A DNA stretch of 64,000 nt from Afipia sp. Root123D2 (GTDB taxonomy: Bacteria > Pseudomonadota > Alphaproteobacteria > Rhizobiales > Xanthobacteraceae), in the NCBI RefSeq assembly GCF_001425835.1, contig NZ_LMDP01000002.1, forward strand, positions 186,001-250,000, read 5' to 3'. Made by a program: the position numbers and the translations under genes. Positions 18,307 through 26,236 of this stretch are shown here, in pieces. Each line of letters begins with the position of its first letter. Position 1 is the stretch's first letter. The notes beneath the pieces are model-generated. The model made no database searches and was not told the DNA's origin. It was given only the letters and a program-made list of their open reading frames with translations.

Positions 18307-18924
18307 TCAGGAAACGTTTTCGCGTTTCGAAGGCCTACGCTTCAGTTCCGGCGTTTCGCCCCATCGCCGCACAATGCCGACATCGATATCGAACAGATCG
18401 AGCGCGCGCCCGACCGTATGGTCGACCATGTCGTCAAGACTGCCGGGCTTGGCGTAAAACGCAGGTACCGGCGGAGCGATAATGGCTCCCATCTCCGACA
18501 GCGCCGTCATGGTGCGGAGATGTCCGGTGTGAAGTGGGGTTTCGCGGACCATCAGGACCAGACGCCGGCAGTCCTTCAGCGTCACGTCCGCTGCGCGGGT
18601 CAGAAGCGTCGTGGTGACACCGGATGCAATTTCTGACATCGAACGCATCGAGCACGGCGCCACAATCATGCCCGTTGTCCGGAACGAGCCGCTCGAGATT
18701 GATGCCGCCATGTCATCAATCGAATGCGTGGCATGTGCCAGCGCCTTCACGTCACCGATCTTCAGATCGGTTTCGTAAGCCAACGTCAATTCCGCGGCTT
18801 TGGACATCACGAGATGAGTTTCGACTCCCGCATTGCGAAGCAACTGCAGCAGGCGCACGCCGTAGACAACTCCCGACGCGCCTGAAATTCCGACGATGAG
18901 ACGCCGCCGCGCCATATCCATCAT
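18307..18924 (-). CDS. hmfG: UbiX-family flavin prenyltransferase, probable HmfG
   Basis: This protein of about 205 residues has the UbiX signature 'LIVGISGASGVVYGVRLLQLL', the FMN phosphate-binding 'MIVAPCSMRSMSEIASG' and the conserved 'RRLVLMVRETPLHTGHLRTM' with 'PPVPAFYAKPGSLDDMV'. UbiX makes prenyl-FMN from FMN and dimethylallyl phosphate, and UbiD enzymes need it. The UbiD gene starts 37 bases downstream on the same strand. ATGs at 18924, 18921 and 18915 are all possible starts; a weak GGTGA supports the first two. The open frame continues far upstream, but that part is the complement of the LysR gene. Confidence 0.9.
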   Translation of the reverse strand: MMDMARRRLIVGISGASGVVYGVRLLQLLRNAGVETHLVMSKAAELTLAYETDLKIGDVKALAHATHSIDDMAASISSGSFRTTGMIVAPCSMRSMSEIASGVTTTLLTRAADVTLKDCRRLVLMVRETPLHTGHLRTMTALSEMGAIIAPPVPAFYAKPGSLDDMVDHTVGRALDLFDIDVGIVRRWGETPELKRRPSKRENVS

Positions 18925-19026
18925 GAATGTCACCGTGAGGTTCCCGACTGCAGCGCCTATATGTGCGTAAGCTGAACGGTACGCAGCCTCCTTAATCATT
19001 ACAAATAATTGATTTTGATTATCTCG

Positions 19027-19041
19027 ATCATTTAGAATGAT
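19027..19041. promoter_or_regulatory. Candidate LysR binding site between ubiX/hmfG and lysR
   Basis: In an AT-rich stretch of the 156-bp divergent gap lies ATCATT-TAG-AATGAT, a perfect 6-bp inverted repeat that fits the LysR box T-N11-A. It is 40 bases upstream of the LysR ATG, the usual place for an autoregulatory site that also controls the divergent genes. Confidence 0.5.
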
Positions 19042-19080
19042 GATAGAAAGCCAGTCGCGCTGCTTGCCGGGAGCCCTGCG

Positions 19081-20004
19081 ATGGACCTCAGACAAATTCA
19101 GTATTTTCTTTGCCTCGCCGAAGAAGGAAACATGACGCGCGCCGCACGGCAGCTCAACATCGTGCAGCCGGCGCTCAGCATGCAGATCGCAAAACTCGAA
19201 CGATCGGTCGGCAAGCAGCTTTTCTACCGGGCTGCGCATGGGATGTCGCTGACGCCGGCGGGAGAAACCCTTGCGACGCTCGCAGGCTCGATCATGCAGA
19301 ATGTCGATCACGCGCGCGACGAAATGGCTCGGCTCGATGGCAAGGTTTCGGGCCGCGTCAGCATTGGCATGATCACATCGGCGGCGCAGAGCACGCTGGC
19401 GGCGTCGACGGCCAGAATCGCCGCCAAGTATCCCGAAATCCAGCTTCTGGTCTGCGAGGGATATACGGAAACTCTGATGGAATGGGTTGTCGCGGGACAA
19501 CTCGACATCGCGATCGTCAACAAGCCGCCCGGCAAAACCCTGCTGACGTCGCATCACATACTTAACGAAGAAATGATTCTGGTTCGCAGCCCGAATCGCA
19601 CCGTCAAGCTGCCCAAGACTGTCGCTTATGGTCAACTTGAGAAGCTCGATGTCGTTGTTCCGTCCCGTCGCCACGGCCTGCGCCGCATTCTCGATTCCGT
19701 CGCGGCCGAATCCGGCTTCAGCCTCAAGCCGCGCCTGGAAATCGACACCCTGTCGGCTATCTGCGAAGTGGTTGCCGCGACCGATATGGTGACAGTGCTG
19801 CCGGGAATCGCTGTGCACGATGCGCTCGCGACCGGAAAACTTGAGGTCCATCGGCTGCGCAAGCCTGCGATTGCGCGCACAGTCACGTGGGTGACGCATC
19901 CACGCCGCATCGTGTCGGCAGCAATGTCGGCGGTCATCGACGTGATCTCCGAAGACCTTCGGACCGCGGCCAAATCCGCAGCACGCTTCGCCAGCGGCCG
20001 CTAG
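19081..20004 (+). CDS. LysR-family transcriptional regulator (NAC/CysL-like)
   Basis: This 307-residue regulator has helix-turn-helix 'MDLRQIQYFLCLAEEGNMTRAARQLNIVQPALSMQIAKLE' (written here in overlapping parts: 'MDLRQIQYFLCLAEEGN' and 'ARQLNIVQPALSMQ') and an effector domain with 'GRVSIGMITSAAQSTLAAS' and 'CEGYTETLMEWVVAGQLDIAIV'. It is divergent from hmfG-hmfF and convergent with the liv operon. LysR genes in this position commonly activate the divergent catabolic genes, so it is the most likely regulator of the decarboxylase unit. Confidence 0.93.
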   Translation: MDLRQIQYFLCLAEEGNMTRAARQLNIVQPALSMQIAKLERSVGKQLFYRAAHGMSLTPAGETLATLAGSIMQNVDHARDEMARLDGKVSGRVSIGMITSAAQSTLAASTARIAAKYPEIQLLVCEGYTETLMEWVVAGQLDIAIVNKPPGKTLLTSHHILNEEMILVRSPNRTVKLPKTVAYGQLEKLDVVVPSRRHGLRRILDSVAAESGFSLKPRLEIDTLSAICEVVAATDMVTVLPGIAVHDALATGKLEVHRLRKPAIARTVTWVTHPRRIVSAAMSAVIDVISEDLRTAAKSAARFASGR

Positions 20005-20017
20005 GATTGAGGCGATT

Positions 20018-20728
20018 CTAGACAGCGATCGCCTCCATCAGCCGCGCCTTGTCAGCATCGTTCCCGGCATGACCGCTTACGACAACGGTGCCGCGTTCGA
20101 TGGCGTAGAAGCGATCCGCGAGGGCAAGCGCCCCGCCGACATTCTGTTCAACGAGTAGGACGATGGTCCCGGCCGCTTTCATCTCCTCGATGATGGCGAA
20201 GATGTCGGCAACGATCATTGGCGCCAGCCCTTCGCTCGGCTCGTCGATCAGAGCGAGTCGCGGGCGCCCCACCATGACGCGGGCCATGGCCAGCATCTGC
20301 TGTTCGCCACCTGAGAGCGTGGTGCCGGCCTGCCGGCGACGTTCCGCAAGGCGCGGCATCCGCTGATAGATGCGATCGATCTCGCTCTTTTCCTCACTAC
20401 GCGATCGACCGGCACGCTGCATCAGGCCTAACTGAAGATTTTCTTCGACGCTCAAGCCCGGGAAAATGCGTCTGTCCTCAGGCACGAACCCGACTCCGTG
20501 GCGGCAGATGCGATCGGGCGCTAGTCCCGCGAGACGCGTTTCATCGAGAATAATGTCGCCATCGGTCGGCTTCACCCAGCCGGCGACGGCTTTCATCAGC
20601 GTGGTCTTGCCGACGCCATTGCGACCGAAAATGCCGACCACTTCGCCGGGCCGCGCCTCGAGGCTGATCCCCTGGATGATGTGGGATAGACCATAGTGAA
20701 CGTGAAGATTGTCGATCTTCAGCATCAT
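20018..20728 (-). CDS. livF: Branched-chain amino acid/aromatic acid-type ABC importer ATPase LivF
   Basis: This 236-residue ATPase has Walker A 'GRNGVGKTT', signature 'LSGGEQQMLAMARVMV', Walker B 'LALIDEPSEGLAP' and 'LLVEQNVGGALALADR'. The 'LSGGEQQMLA' and 'EGLAP' forms are diagnostic of LivF rather than LivG. It is the last gene of the liv operon, overlapping livG by 4 bases. Liv-type systems also import aromatic acids, so its cargo need not be an amino acid. Confidence 0.93.
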   Translation of the reverse strand: MMLKIDNLHVHYGLSHIIQGISLEARPGEVVGIFGRNGVGKTTLMKAVAGWVKPTDGDIILDETRLAGLAPDRICRHGVGFVPEDRRIFPGLSVEENLQLGLMQRAGRSRSEEKSEIDRIYQRMPRLAERRRQAGTTLSGGEQQMLAMARVMVGRPRLALIDEPSEGLAPMIVADIFAIIEEMKAAGTIVLLVEQNVGGALALADRFYAIERGTVVVSGHAGNDADKARLMEAIAV

Positions 20729-21465
20729 GCGTGCCCGAAGTAAGCGGCTTTGACCGCGGGGTCTGCGCGAACGACGGACGGAACACCCTCCGCCAGCTTC
20801 CTTCCCTGATGCATGACGACAATGTGGTTGGAAATATCCATCACCAGCCCGATATCGTGCTCGATCAGCAGGATCGTCACATCGCGGGCCAGATCGCGGA
20901 TCAATTTCGCTGTGTCAGCCGTATCCGCATAACTCATGCCCTGGGTCGGCTCGTCGAGAAGCAGGATCGACGGTTCGGCCGCCAGTGCAACTGCGATTTC
21001 AAGCCGCCGCTGCTCGCCGTGCGACAATGCCCCGGCCAATTCGCCAACTTTTCTCTCCAGTTCGAACCGCGCGATCAACCCGGCTACGCGGTCCAAAGCT
21101 ATGCTGCTCTTGCCCACCGGCAGAAAAAGACGGCCTGACGCTTCCAGCCGCTGTGCAGCCAGCCTCAGATTCTCGAAAACCGTCAGATCGAAGAACAGAT
21201 TGGTGATCTGGAACGAACGGCCGAGGCCGGCGCGTTGCATCAGATGTGGCGGAGACCCGGTCCGATCGATGCCGCGCAGAACTACGCGGCCAGCATGAGG
21301 CCGTATCAGGCCGCTGATCAGATTGAACAAAGTTGACTTGCCGGCGCCGTTGGGGCCGATCACGGTTGTGATCGCGTTCTGCTCGGCAACGAACGAAACG
21401 CCATCGACCGCGCGAATGCCGCCGAATGCGACCGCGAGATCGTGAATTTCGAGCACCGCGCTCAT
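20725..21465 (-). CDS. livG: Liv-type ABC importer ATPase LivG
   Basis: This 246-residue ATPase has Walker A 'GPNGAGKSTLFNLISG', signature 'LSHGEQRRLEIAVALA', Walker B 'ILLLDEPTQGMSYAD' and 'ILLIEHDIGLVMDISNHIVVM'. The ATG at 21465 is preceded by GGAGGA at good spacing and overlaps the livM stop codon, so an upstream in-frame start was rejected. LivG pairs with LivF in the heterodimeric ATPase. Confidence 0.93.
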   Translation of the reverse strand: MSAVLEIHDLAVAFGGIRAVDGVSFVAEQNAITTVIGPNGAGKSTLFNLISGLIRPHAGRVVLRGIDRTGSPPHLMQRAGLGRSFQITNLFFDLTVFENLRLAAQRLEASGRLFLPVGKSSIALDRVAGLIARFELERKVGELAGALSHGEQRRLEIAVALAAEPSILLLDEPTQGMSYADTADTAKLIRDLARDVTILLIEHDIGLVMDISNHIVVMHQGRKLAEGVPSVVRADPAVKAAYFGHA

Positions 21466-22484
21466 TGCGGTCCTCCACCCAACCGCCGCTCGATCCACGG
21501 CCTGACAACCCCGATCAGGCCCTTCGGCAGGAAAATCACGGTCGCCATGAACAGCAGGCCAATGACAATGAGATGATGCTCGGTCATCGAGCCGATGACC
21601 GATTTGAGAACTGTCAGAATGACGCTGCCGTACAAGGCACCGGCAAGCGTTCCCACTCCCCCGGTCACGACAGTGATCACAGCATTGCCCGATGTCGAGA
21701 AGAACAGCAACTCCGGCGAGACGAACCCGCGCAGCATTGGGTAAAGAGCTCCGGACAGCGCAGCAACGACCGCGGATAGCACATAGGCGGCAAGCCGCGC
21801 GTTGCGTGTTGAATAGCCCAGAAACGGCACCCGCCGCTCGTTGGCACGAAGCGCCAGCAGGATGCGCCCGAACGGGGCATCAAGGAGGTAGGCGCTGATC
21901 GCGTAAAGCACCACGATAAAGCCGAGCGTAAAAATGAAGAAAGCGGCCGGCGCATTCGACATCACGGTCGTCACGCCCAGATTCACCGGCACGATTGGCA
22001 CACCGATCAGCCCGTCCGACGCACCGAGCGCGCGGGTATTATAGATTGCTTTCGCGGCAACCTGCGCAAGACCGAAAGTAACCAGCGCAAAATAGACGCC
22101 GCGCACGCGGTTCGCGATCAGACCGGCGGCAATTCCGATAACAACAGATGCTGCCAGCGCCGCGGCCATCGCCAGCCAGAACGACGGCACCTGCTTGAGG
22201 ACAACGGCGGACACATAAGCACCAAGACCGAAATAAAGCGCCTGCCCGAGCGACAGCAACCCGGTGTAGCCCAGCAGAATATCGACGGAGAGCGCGAGGC
22301 CGGCGAAGATCAACGCCTCGGTCGCAAGCCTCAGGAAGAACGTATCGCCCAGCGTCGTGCCTGCCGCAGCGAAGATCAGTCCGGCAACGACGAAGACCGC
22401 GACAAGAACATGGCTCGCGCGCATGGCGAGACCAAGACGATCCACGACAGAGACCGGTCGGACAATGGTGACGGCCTCATGCAT
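21462..22484 (-). CDS. livM: Liv-type ABC importer permease LivM
   Basis: This 340-residue membrane protein has the LivM pattern of about ten hydrophobic segments: 'LALSVDILLGYTGLLSLGQALYFGLGAY', 'GVYFALVTFGLAQVAAKAIY' and 'SGNAVITVVTGGVGTLAGALYGS' (the conserved cytoplasmic loop). The ATG at 22484 overlaps the end of livH by 8 bases. An in-frame TTG at 22499 is an alternative. Together with LivH it forms the translocation channel. Confidence 0.9.
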   Translation of the reverse strand: MHEAVTIVRPVSVVDRLGLAMRASHVLVAVFVVAGLIFAAAGTTLGDTFFLRLATEALIFAGLALSVDILLGYTGLLSLGQALYFGLGAYVSAVVLKQVPSFWLAMAAALAASVVIGIAAGLIANRVRGVYFALVTFGLAQVAAKAIYNTRALGASDGLIGVPIVPVNLGVTTVMSNAPAAFFIFTLGFIVVLYAISAYLLDAPFGRILLALRANERRVPFLGYSTRNARLAAYVLSAVVAALSGALYPMLRGFVSPELLFFSTSGNAVITVVTGGVGTLAGALYGSVILTVLKSVIGSMTEHHLIVIGLLFMATVIFLPKGLIGVVRPWIERRLGGGPQ

Positions 22485-23370
22485 GGCCGAGCCGCCCAAA
22501 CAGTCCCTGCGGCCTGATGACGAGAACCAGAACCATGATGCTGAAGACGATCGGATCGCTCCAGACCGGCGATACGATCAGGCTGGACAAGGCCTGGATC
22601 TGGGTAATCAGGAGACCGGCAACGACAGCACCCGGAATCGATCCCATGCCGCCGACGATCACCACTGTAAATGCCAGAAAAATGAAATCCCGCCCCATGG
22701 TCGGGAAGATCGAATAGATCGGGGCAAGCAGGACGCCGGCCAATCCCGCGAGCGCCACCCCGAACGCAAAGGTCCCCGCGAACACGCGCTCAACGGGAAC
22801 ACCGAGCGACGCGGCCATGTTGCGGTCGAACGCCGCCGCCCGCACCAGTGCGCCGAGCCGCGTTTTGTTGATGCCGATGGCAACGGCAACGATGATGACG
22901 AAACCGATGACAATCAGGAATAGCCGATAGGTCGGCAGAATTACGCCCATCAGCTCAATGGCGCCCGGAATAGGCGTCGGCGGCCGCTGCGTGTTAGAGC
23001 CGAACACCACCTTCAGCCCTTCCTCGAGGACGAGGCCGAGACCGAAGGTCAAAAGCAGCGTCGTGACATGCCTGTTCGGCATGTTGAACACCCGCTGAAT
23101 GAGCCCGCGTTCGACAACGAAGCCGATCGGAATCATGATCAGCGGCACAATGATCAGAAGCAGCCAGAAGCTGATGCCGGCCGCCCCAAGGGCCAGACCA
23201 AGATACGCGCCCACGGCATAGAATTCGCCGTGCGCCATGTTGATGACGTCGAGAAGTCCGAAAATAATGGTCAGCCCCAGCGCGACGAGCACGACGGCGA
23301 CGCCGAGCGCCAGACCGGTGATCATCTGCGGCGCGAGTACAAACTGGATATACTCAAAAACACCGGTCAT
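22477..23370 (-). CDS. livH: Liv-type ABC importer permease LivH
   Basis: This 297-residue membrane protein begins with 'MITGLALGVAVVLVALGLTIIFGLLDVINMAHGEFYAVGAY' (seen as consecutive helices) and contains 'RVFAGTFAFGVALAGLAGVLLAP' and 'FTVVIVGGMGSIPGAVVAGLL', the LivH ATPase-contact and channel signatures. It lies 126 bases downstream of the binding-protein gene and overlaps livM. Confidence 0.92.
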   Translation of the reverse strand: MTGVFEYIQFVLAPQMITGLALGVAVVLVALGLTIIFGLLDVINMAHGEFYAVGAYLGLALGAAGISFWLLLIIVPLIMIPIGFVVERGLIQRVFNMPNRHVTTLLLTFGLGLVLEEGLKVVFGSNTQRPPTPIPGAIELMGVILPTYRLFLIVIGFVIIVAVAIGINKTRLGALVRAAAFDRNMAASLGVPVERVFAGTFAFGVALAGLAGVLLAPIYSIFPTMGRDFIFLAFTVVIVGGMGSIPGAVVAGLLITQIQALSSLIVSPVWSDPIVFSIMVLVLVIRPQGLFGRLGHA

Positions 23371-23496
23371 CCGGAATCCGTTGTAGTTAAATTGACTTTA
23401 TATCCGTTGTCGCCCGGCCCCCGCGAATGCGAGTGCTGCGACATCGTTTGTCGTGGCACACGTATTCATACTTGCGGTCACGTAGCGACGCTGCCG

Positions 23497-24669
23497 TCAG
23501 AACCGCGTGCAATCGTCAGGGCCGATCGCGTCCTCGCCGCTGACATTTCCGACAATCTTGAACTGACCGCCATCGACCTGCACGACGTACATCGGCTGGA
23601 TCGCCTGATGATCGCCGGCGCGCATGGTTTTCTTACCCTGCGGCGTTTCCCATTCCAGGCCAGCCATCGCCGCCCTTACCTTGTCGGTTTCGGTCGACTT
23701 CGCCTTCTCTACCGCAGCCTTGTAGAAATAAATCAATCCGTAGCTGTCGGAGCCGTAGAGATCGGGGTCAGCCTTGTTGGCTGCCTTGAAGGCAGCGACA
23801 AACTTCTTGTTCTCTGGATTATCGATCTGCGTCGAATAGCCCACGCCGGTACCGAAGCCGTTCGCGGCGGCACCGATGGCCTTGATGTTCTGCGACGTCA
23901 CCGTGCCCGATGCACCGACCACCAGCAGCTTCCCGAGCAATCCGAAGTCCTGCATCTGCGTCAGCAGACGAACCGTATCGTTGCCCGCGACCGAGGTATA
24001 AAGGACCTCAGGCTTGGCTTGGCGAAGCTGGCCGAAATATTGGGTGTAGTCCTTGCTATCAAGCGGCGCAAACACTTCGCCGGTCGAGACGGCTCCGAGG
24101 CCCTCAATTGTTTTCTTGAAAGTCGCGACCGTCGAGCGACCCATTTCATAATCGGGACCGAGGAAGAAAACCTTGGCCTTTGGTTTCTGCTTGGCGACCC
24201 ATGCAGCCAGCGCGGTCGATTGCTGACCCGCGCGCGCATTAACGCGAAAGACATTGGGCGAGCATTTATCACCGGTGATCGAGTCCGCGAAGGACACTGT
24301 CGTGGCGATCAGCTTGCCGGCGCGTTCAGCGGTCTGCCCGACCGCGAGGGTCGATCCGGAGTTCACGGTCCCCGTGAGAAAATCGACCTTCTGCACTTCA
24401 AACAGCTTTTCCGCCTTCTGTACGGCGACGGACGGGTTCGCTTCTTCATCCTCAAAAATCAATTCGATCTGACGGCCCATGATGCCGCCAGCAGCATTGA
24501 CCTCCTTGGTGGCGAGTTCGAGACCCCAGCGCACCTGCTGCCCAATTGGGGCGTATGTACCCGACAGTGGCGTCACGACTCCGATCTTGATTGGATCGGC
24601 CGCGTGGGCCGGCAGGGTGAGCGCGGTGGTGGCGAGCAGACTCGCCAATGCAATGGTCATCCGGATCAT
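23497..24669 (-). CDS. livJ: Liv-type periplasmic substrate-binding protein
   Basis: This 390-residue type I periplasmic binding protein has a Sec signal ('MTIALASLLATTALTLPAHAADP'). The mature start 'IKIGVVTPLSGTYAPIGQQVRWGLELA' and 'GIMGRQIELIFEDEEANPSVAVQKAEKL' are family hallmarks. The ATG at 24669 has GAGGAG about 8 bases upstream, which decides against a longer frame. As in aromatic-acid-binding relatives, the ligand may be an aryl or furan carboxylate rather than leucine. It is the first gene of the liv operon. Confidence 0.92.
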   Translation of the reverse strand: MIRMTIALASLLATTALTLPAHAADPIKIGVVTPLSGTYAPIGQQVRWGLELATKEVNAAGGIMGRQIELIFEDEEANPSVAVQKAEKLFEVQKVDFLTGTVNSGSTLAVGQTAERAGKLIATTVSFADSITGDKCSPNVFRVNARAGQQSTALAAWVAKQKPKAKVFFLGPDYEMGRSTVATFKKTIEGLGAVSTGEVFAPLDSKDYTQYFGQLRQAKPEVLYTSVAGNDTVRLLTQMQDFGLLGKLLVVGASGTVTSQNIKAIGAAANGFGTGVGYSTQIDNPENKKFVAAFKAANKADPDLYGSDSYGLIYFYKAAVEKAKSTETDKVRAAMAGLEWETPQGKKTMRAGDHQAIQPMYVVQVDGGQFKIVGNVSGEDAIGPDDCTRF

Positions 24670-25186
24670 GGCGTTCAACTCCTCGAGGCAAATGTTTCCC
24701 GTGCGCAATATCGACCTCTCGTTCGGAGGAGCGCTCGCATGGAGCGAATCCGTCTGATCGAGCATCATTGATGAAAGAACACAAAGGGCGGTGCGCGCGC
24801 GAAGTGTCAGGACTCCTGACGGAGATCACTTACGATCGAAAATGCTTGCGCTAAGCCGGCCTGTCCCATTCCTCACAATGAACGCGTTCTTGTCGACGCG
24901 TTGACGAGGTATTTGTCGGATGCCGGTCACGGCGGCGATGCCACCGGTTCTTACAACTTACCAATCCGTCTCATTAAGTATATTGCGTCGCAAGATCATG
25001 AGGCCGGGCGCTCCCAGGATGGTCGCTGCGAGCCCGTGCGATGTGCAATTCTGTCGCAGCGGCTTTGTCGTGGCTTTCCCGCACCCGTACTTAGTACGCT
25101 GACGGCCACCACTATGGCGATCTTGTCGTCCGTGCTGCAACAAACGAAACTCTGAAAGCAGGGGCGAGGACTGAGGGGAATTTACT
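24670..25186. other. Promoter-containing intergenic region upstream of the liv operon
   Basis: No credible gene is seen in these 517 bases. The short reading frames lack ribosome sites and recognisable motifs. The region contains copy B of the repeat also found upstream of hmfA, and presumably the liv promoter and the 3' end of the M23 peptidase transcript from the right. Confidence 0.6.
24951..25000. repeat. Copy B of the ~50-bp repeat, upstream of the liv operon
   Basis: ACTTACCAATCCGTCTCATT at 24956-24975 is identical to 13231-13250. The flanks also agree: TTCT-AC before it and, after spacers of different length, ATTGCGTCGCA then ATCA. This copy lacks the second arm of the inverted repeat found in copy A. 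It lies about 290 bases upstream of livJ. Confidence 0.6.
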
Positions 25187-26206
25187 TCAATCCGAAAGCA
25201 CCAATGTGAATCTCGTTTTCAGAACCACATGAGCATCGCGTTCGACGATGAACGTCGCGGTGTACGATCCTTTGTCCCATCCGCCCTTAGGCTTTTTCCT
25301 GCCCGCGAACAGCATGGTTTGAGCCTTATCTCGCTCAAGTGTTACGCGATTCTCGGCAATAATCCGCTCGTTAGAATCTCTCAGGGCTAACCATTGTGTG
25401 TCCCCTGCCTTAAGGCCTATCGCGCGTATAAAGGCGACAAGAGCCAGCGAATTCACGGTGAGTTGCCCGCCGTCGCCTCCATCTCGTTCAATAAAATCCA
25501 TCGTCACCGGCCGACTTGTAAATCCAGCGTTCAGAACGGCGCGCTCCCGATAGGCAAGTTGCGAATGAAGCGCTGACGTCCAGAGCTGCTTTCCGCTGCC
25601 ACAACCGGATGCCGCCTCATATGCGAAGGGATCGACAACCTTTCCGTGATGCCGGACGGTCAAATGGAGATGAGGAAACTCCGTCAACCCGGAGAGGCCG
25701 ATTTGCCCGAGTTCATCACCAGCCTGAACCTGATCACCGGGTTTCACCTGCACGCTTCCCTTGGCCAGATGACAATATTGAGTCTCCCACTGATCCGCGT
25801 GCGTGATGATGATGCCGTTGCCACACTCGACGCCCTGTACGGCATTGCGTCCCGATTCGTGAAAATTACCGTCGGAGACACCGTCGCGAATGCGAGTGAT
25901 TGTTCCGGGCGCAGCGGCCAAAACCTTGACATTCGATTGGCCACGCGAGGGTATGCGGAAGTCTGTTCCGTCATGGCCCTCATAGGTCAGCGTGCCGCAC
26001 GTGTAATCCTTCGCCGCCGGCGAAGGATCGGCATCGACATAGTTCTGAATGAAGCAGGTACGCCCGACCTCGCAAGCAACTGGGAGTTGAAGCTCGATAG
26101 TGCTGGCAGTCGCACCAGCGGCCACTCCGAGCGTCGCGCCACCCGTAATCGCAATCCAGCGACCCGCGCCTGAAATCGCCGCGGCTATCGGTCCTAATTT
26201 GCTCAT
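25187..26206 (-). CDS. M23-family metallopeptidase (lysostaphin/LytM-like)
   Basis: This 339-residue protein has an N-terminal membrane anchor or signal ('WIAITGGATLGVAAGATAS') and an M23 domain at about residues 70-210. The zinc ligands are visible as 'YEGHDGTDFRIP' (H and D), and 'HLHLTVRHHG' supplies the HxH. Such enzymes cut cell-wall cross-bridges in the periplasm. The C-terminal 110 residues have a beta-rich look and no known motif. It is the last gene of the minus-strand series RTX, ABC, HlyD, LuxR, M23, though cotranscription is unproven. No strong ribosome site precedes the ATG. Confidence 0.88.
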   Translation of the reverse strand: MSKLGPIAAAISGAGRWIAITGGATLGVAAGATASTIELQLPVACEVGRTCFIQNYVDADPSPAAKDYTCGTLTYEGHDGTDFRIPSRGQSNVKVLAAAPGTITRIRDGVSDGNFHESGRNAVQGVECGNGIIITHADQWETQYCHLAKGSVQVKPGDQVQAGDELGQIGLSGLTEFPHLHLTVRHHGKVVDPFAYEAASGCGSGKQLWTSALHSQLAYRERAVLNAGFTSRPVTMDFIERDGGDGGQLTVNSLALVAFIRAIGLKAGDTQWLALRDSNERIIAENRVTLERDKAQTMLFAGRKKPKGGWDKGSYTATFIVERDAHVVLKTRFTLVLSD

Positions 26207-26236
26207 AGACTTGTCGCGCCGGTTAATATCGGGAGC

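Noticed and set aside
23068-24771. 567-codon plus-strand frame
   Set aside because: Exact complement of livH and livJ. Composition rich in Arg/His/Gly with no motif.
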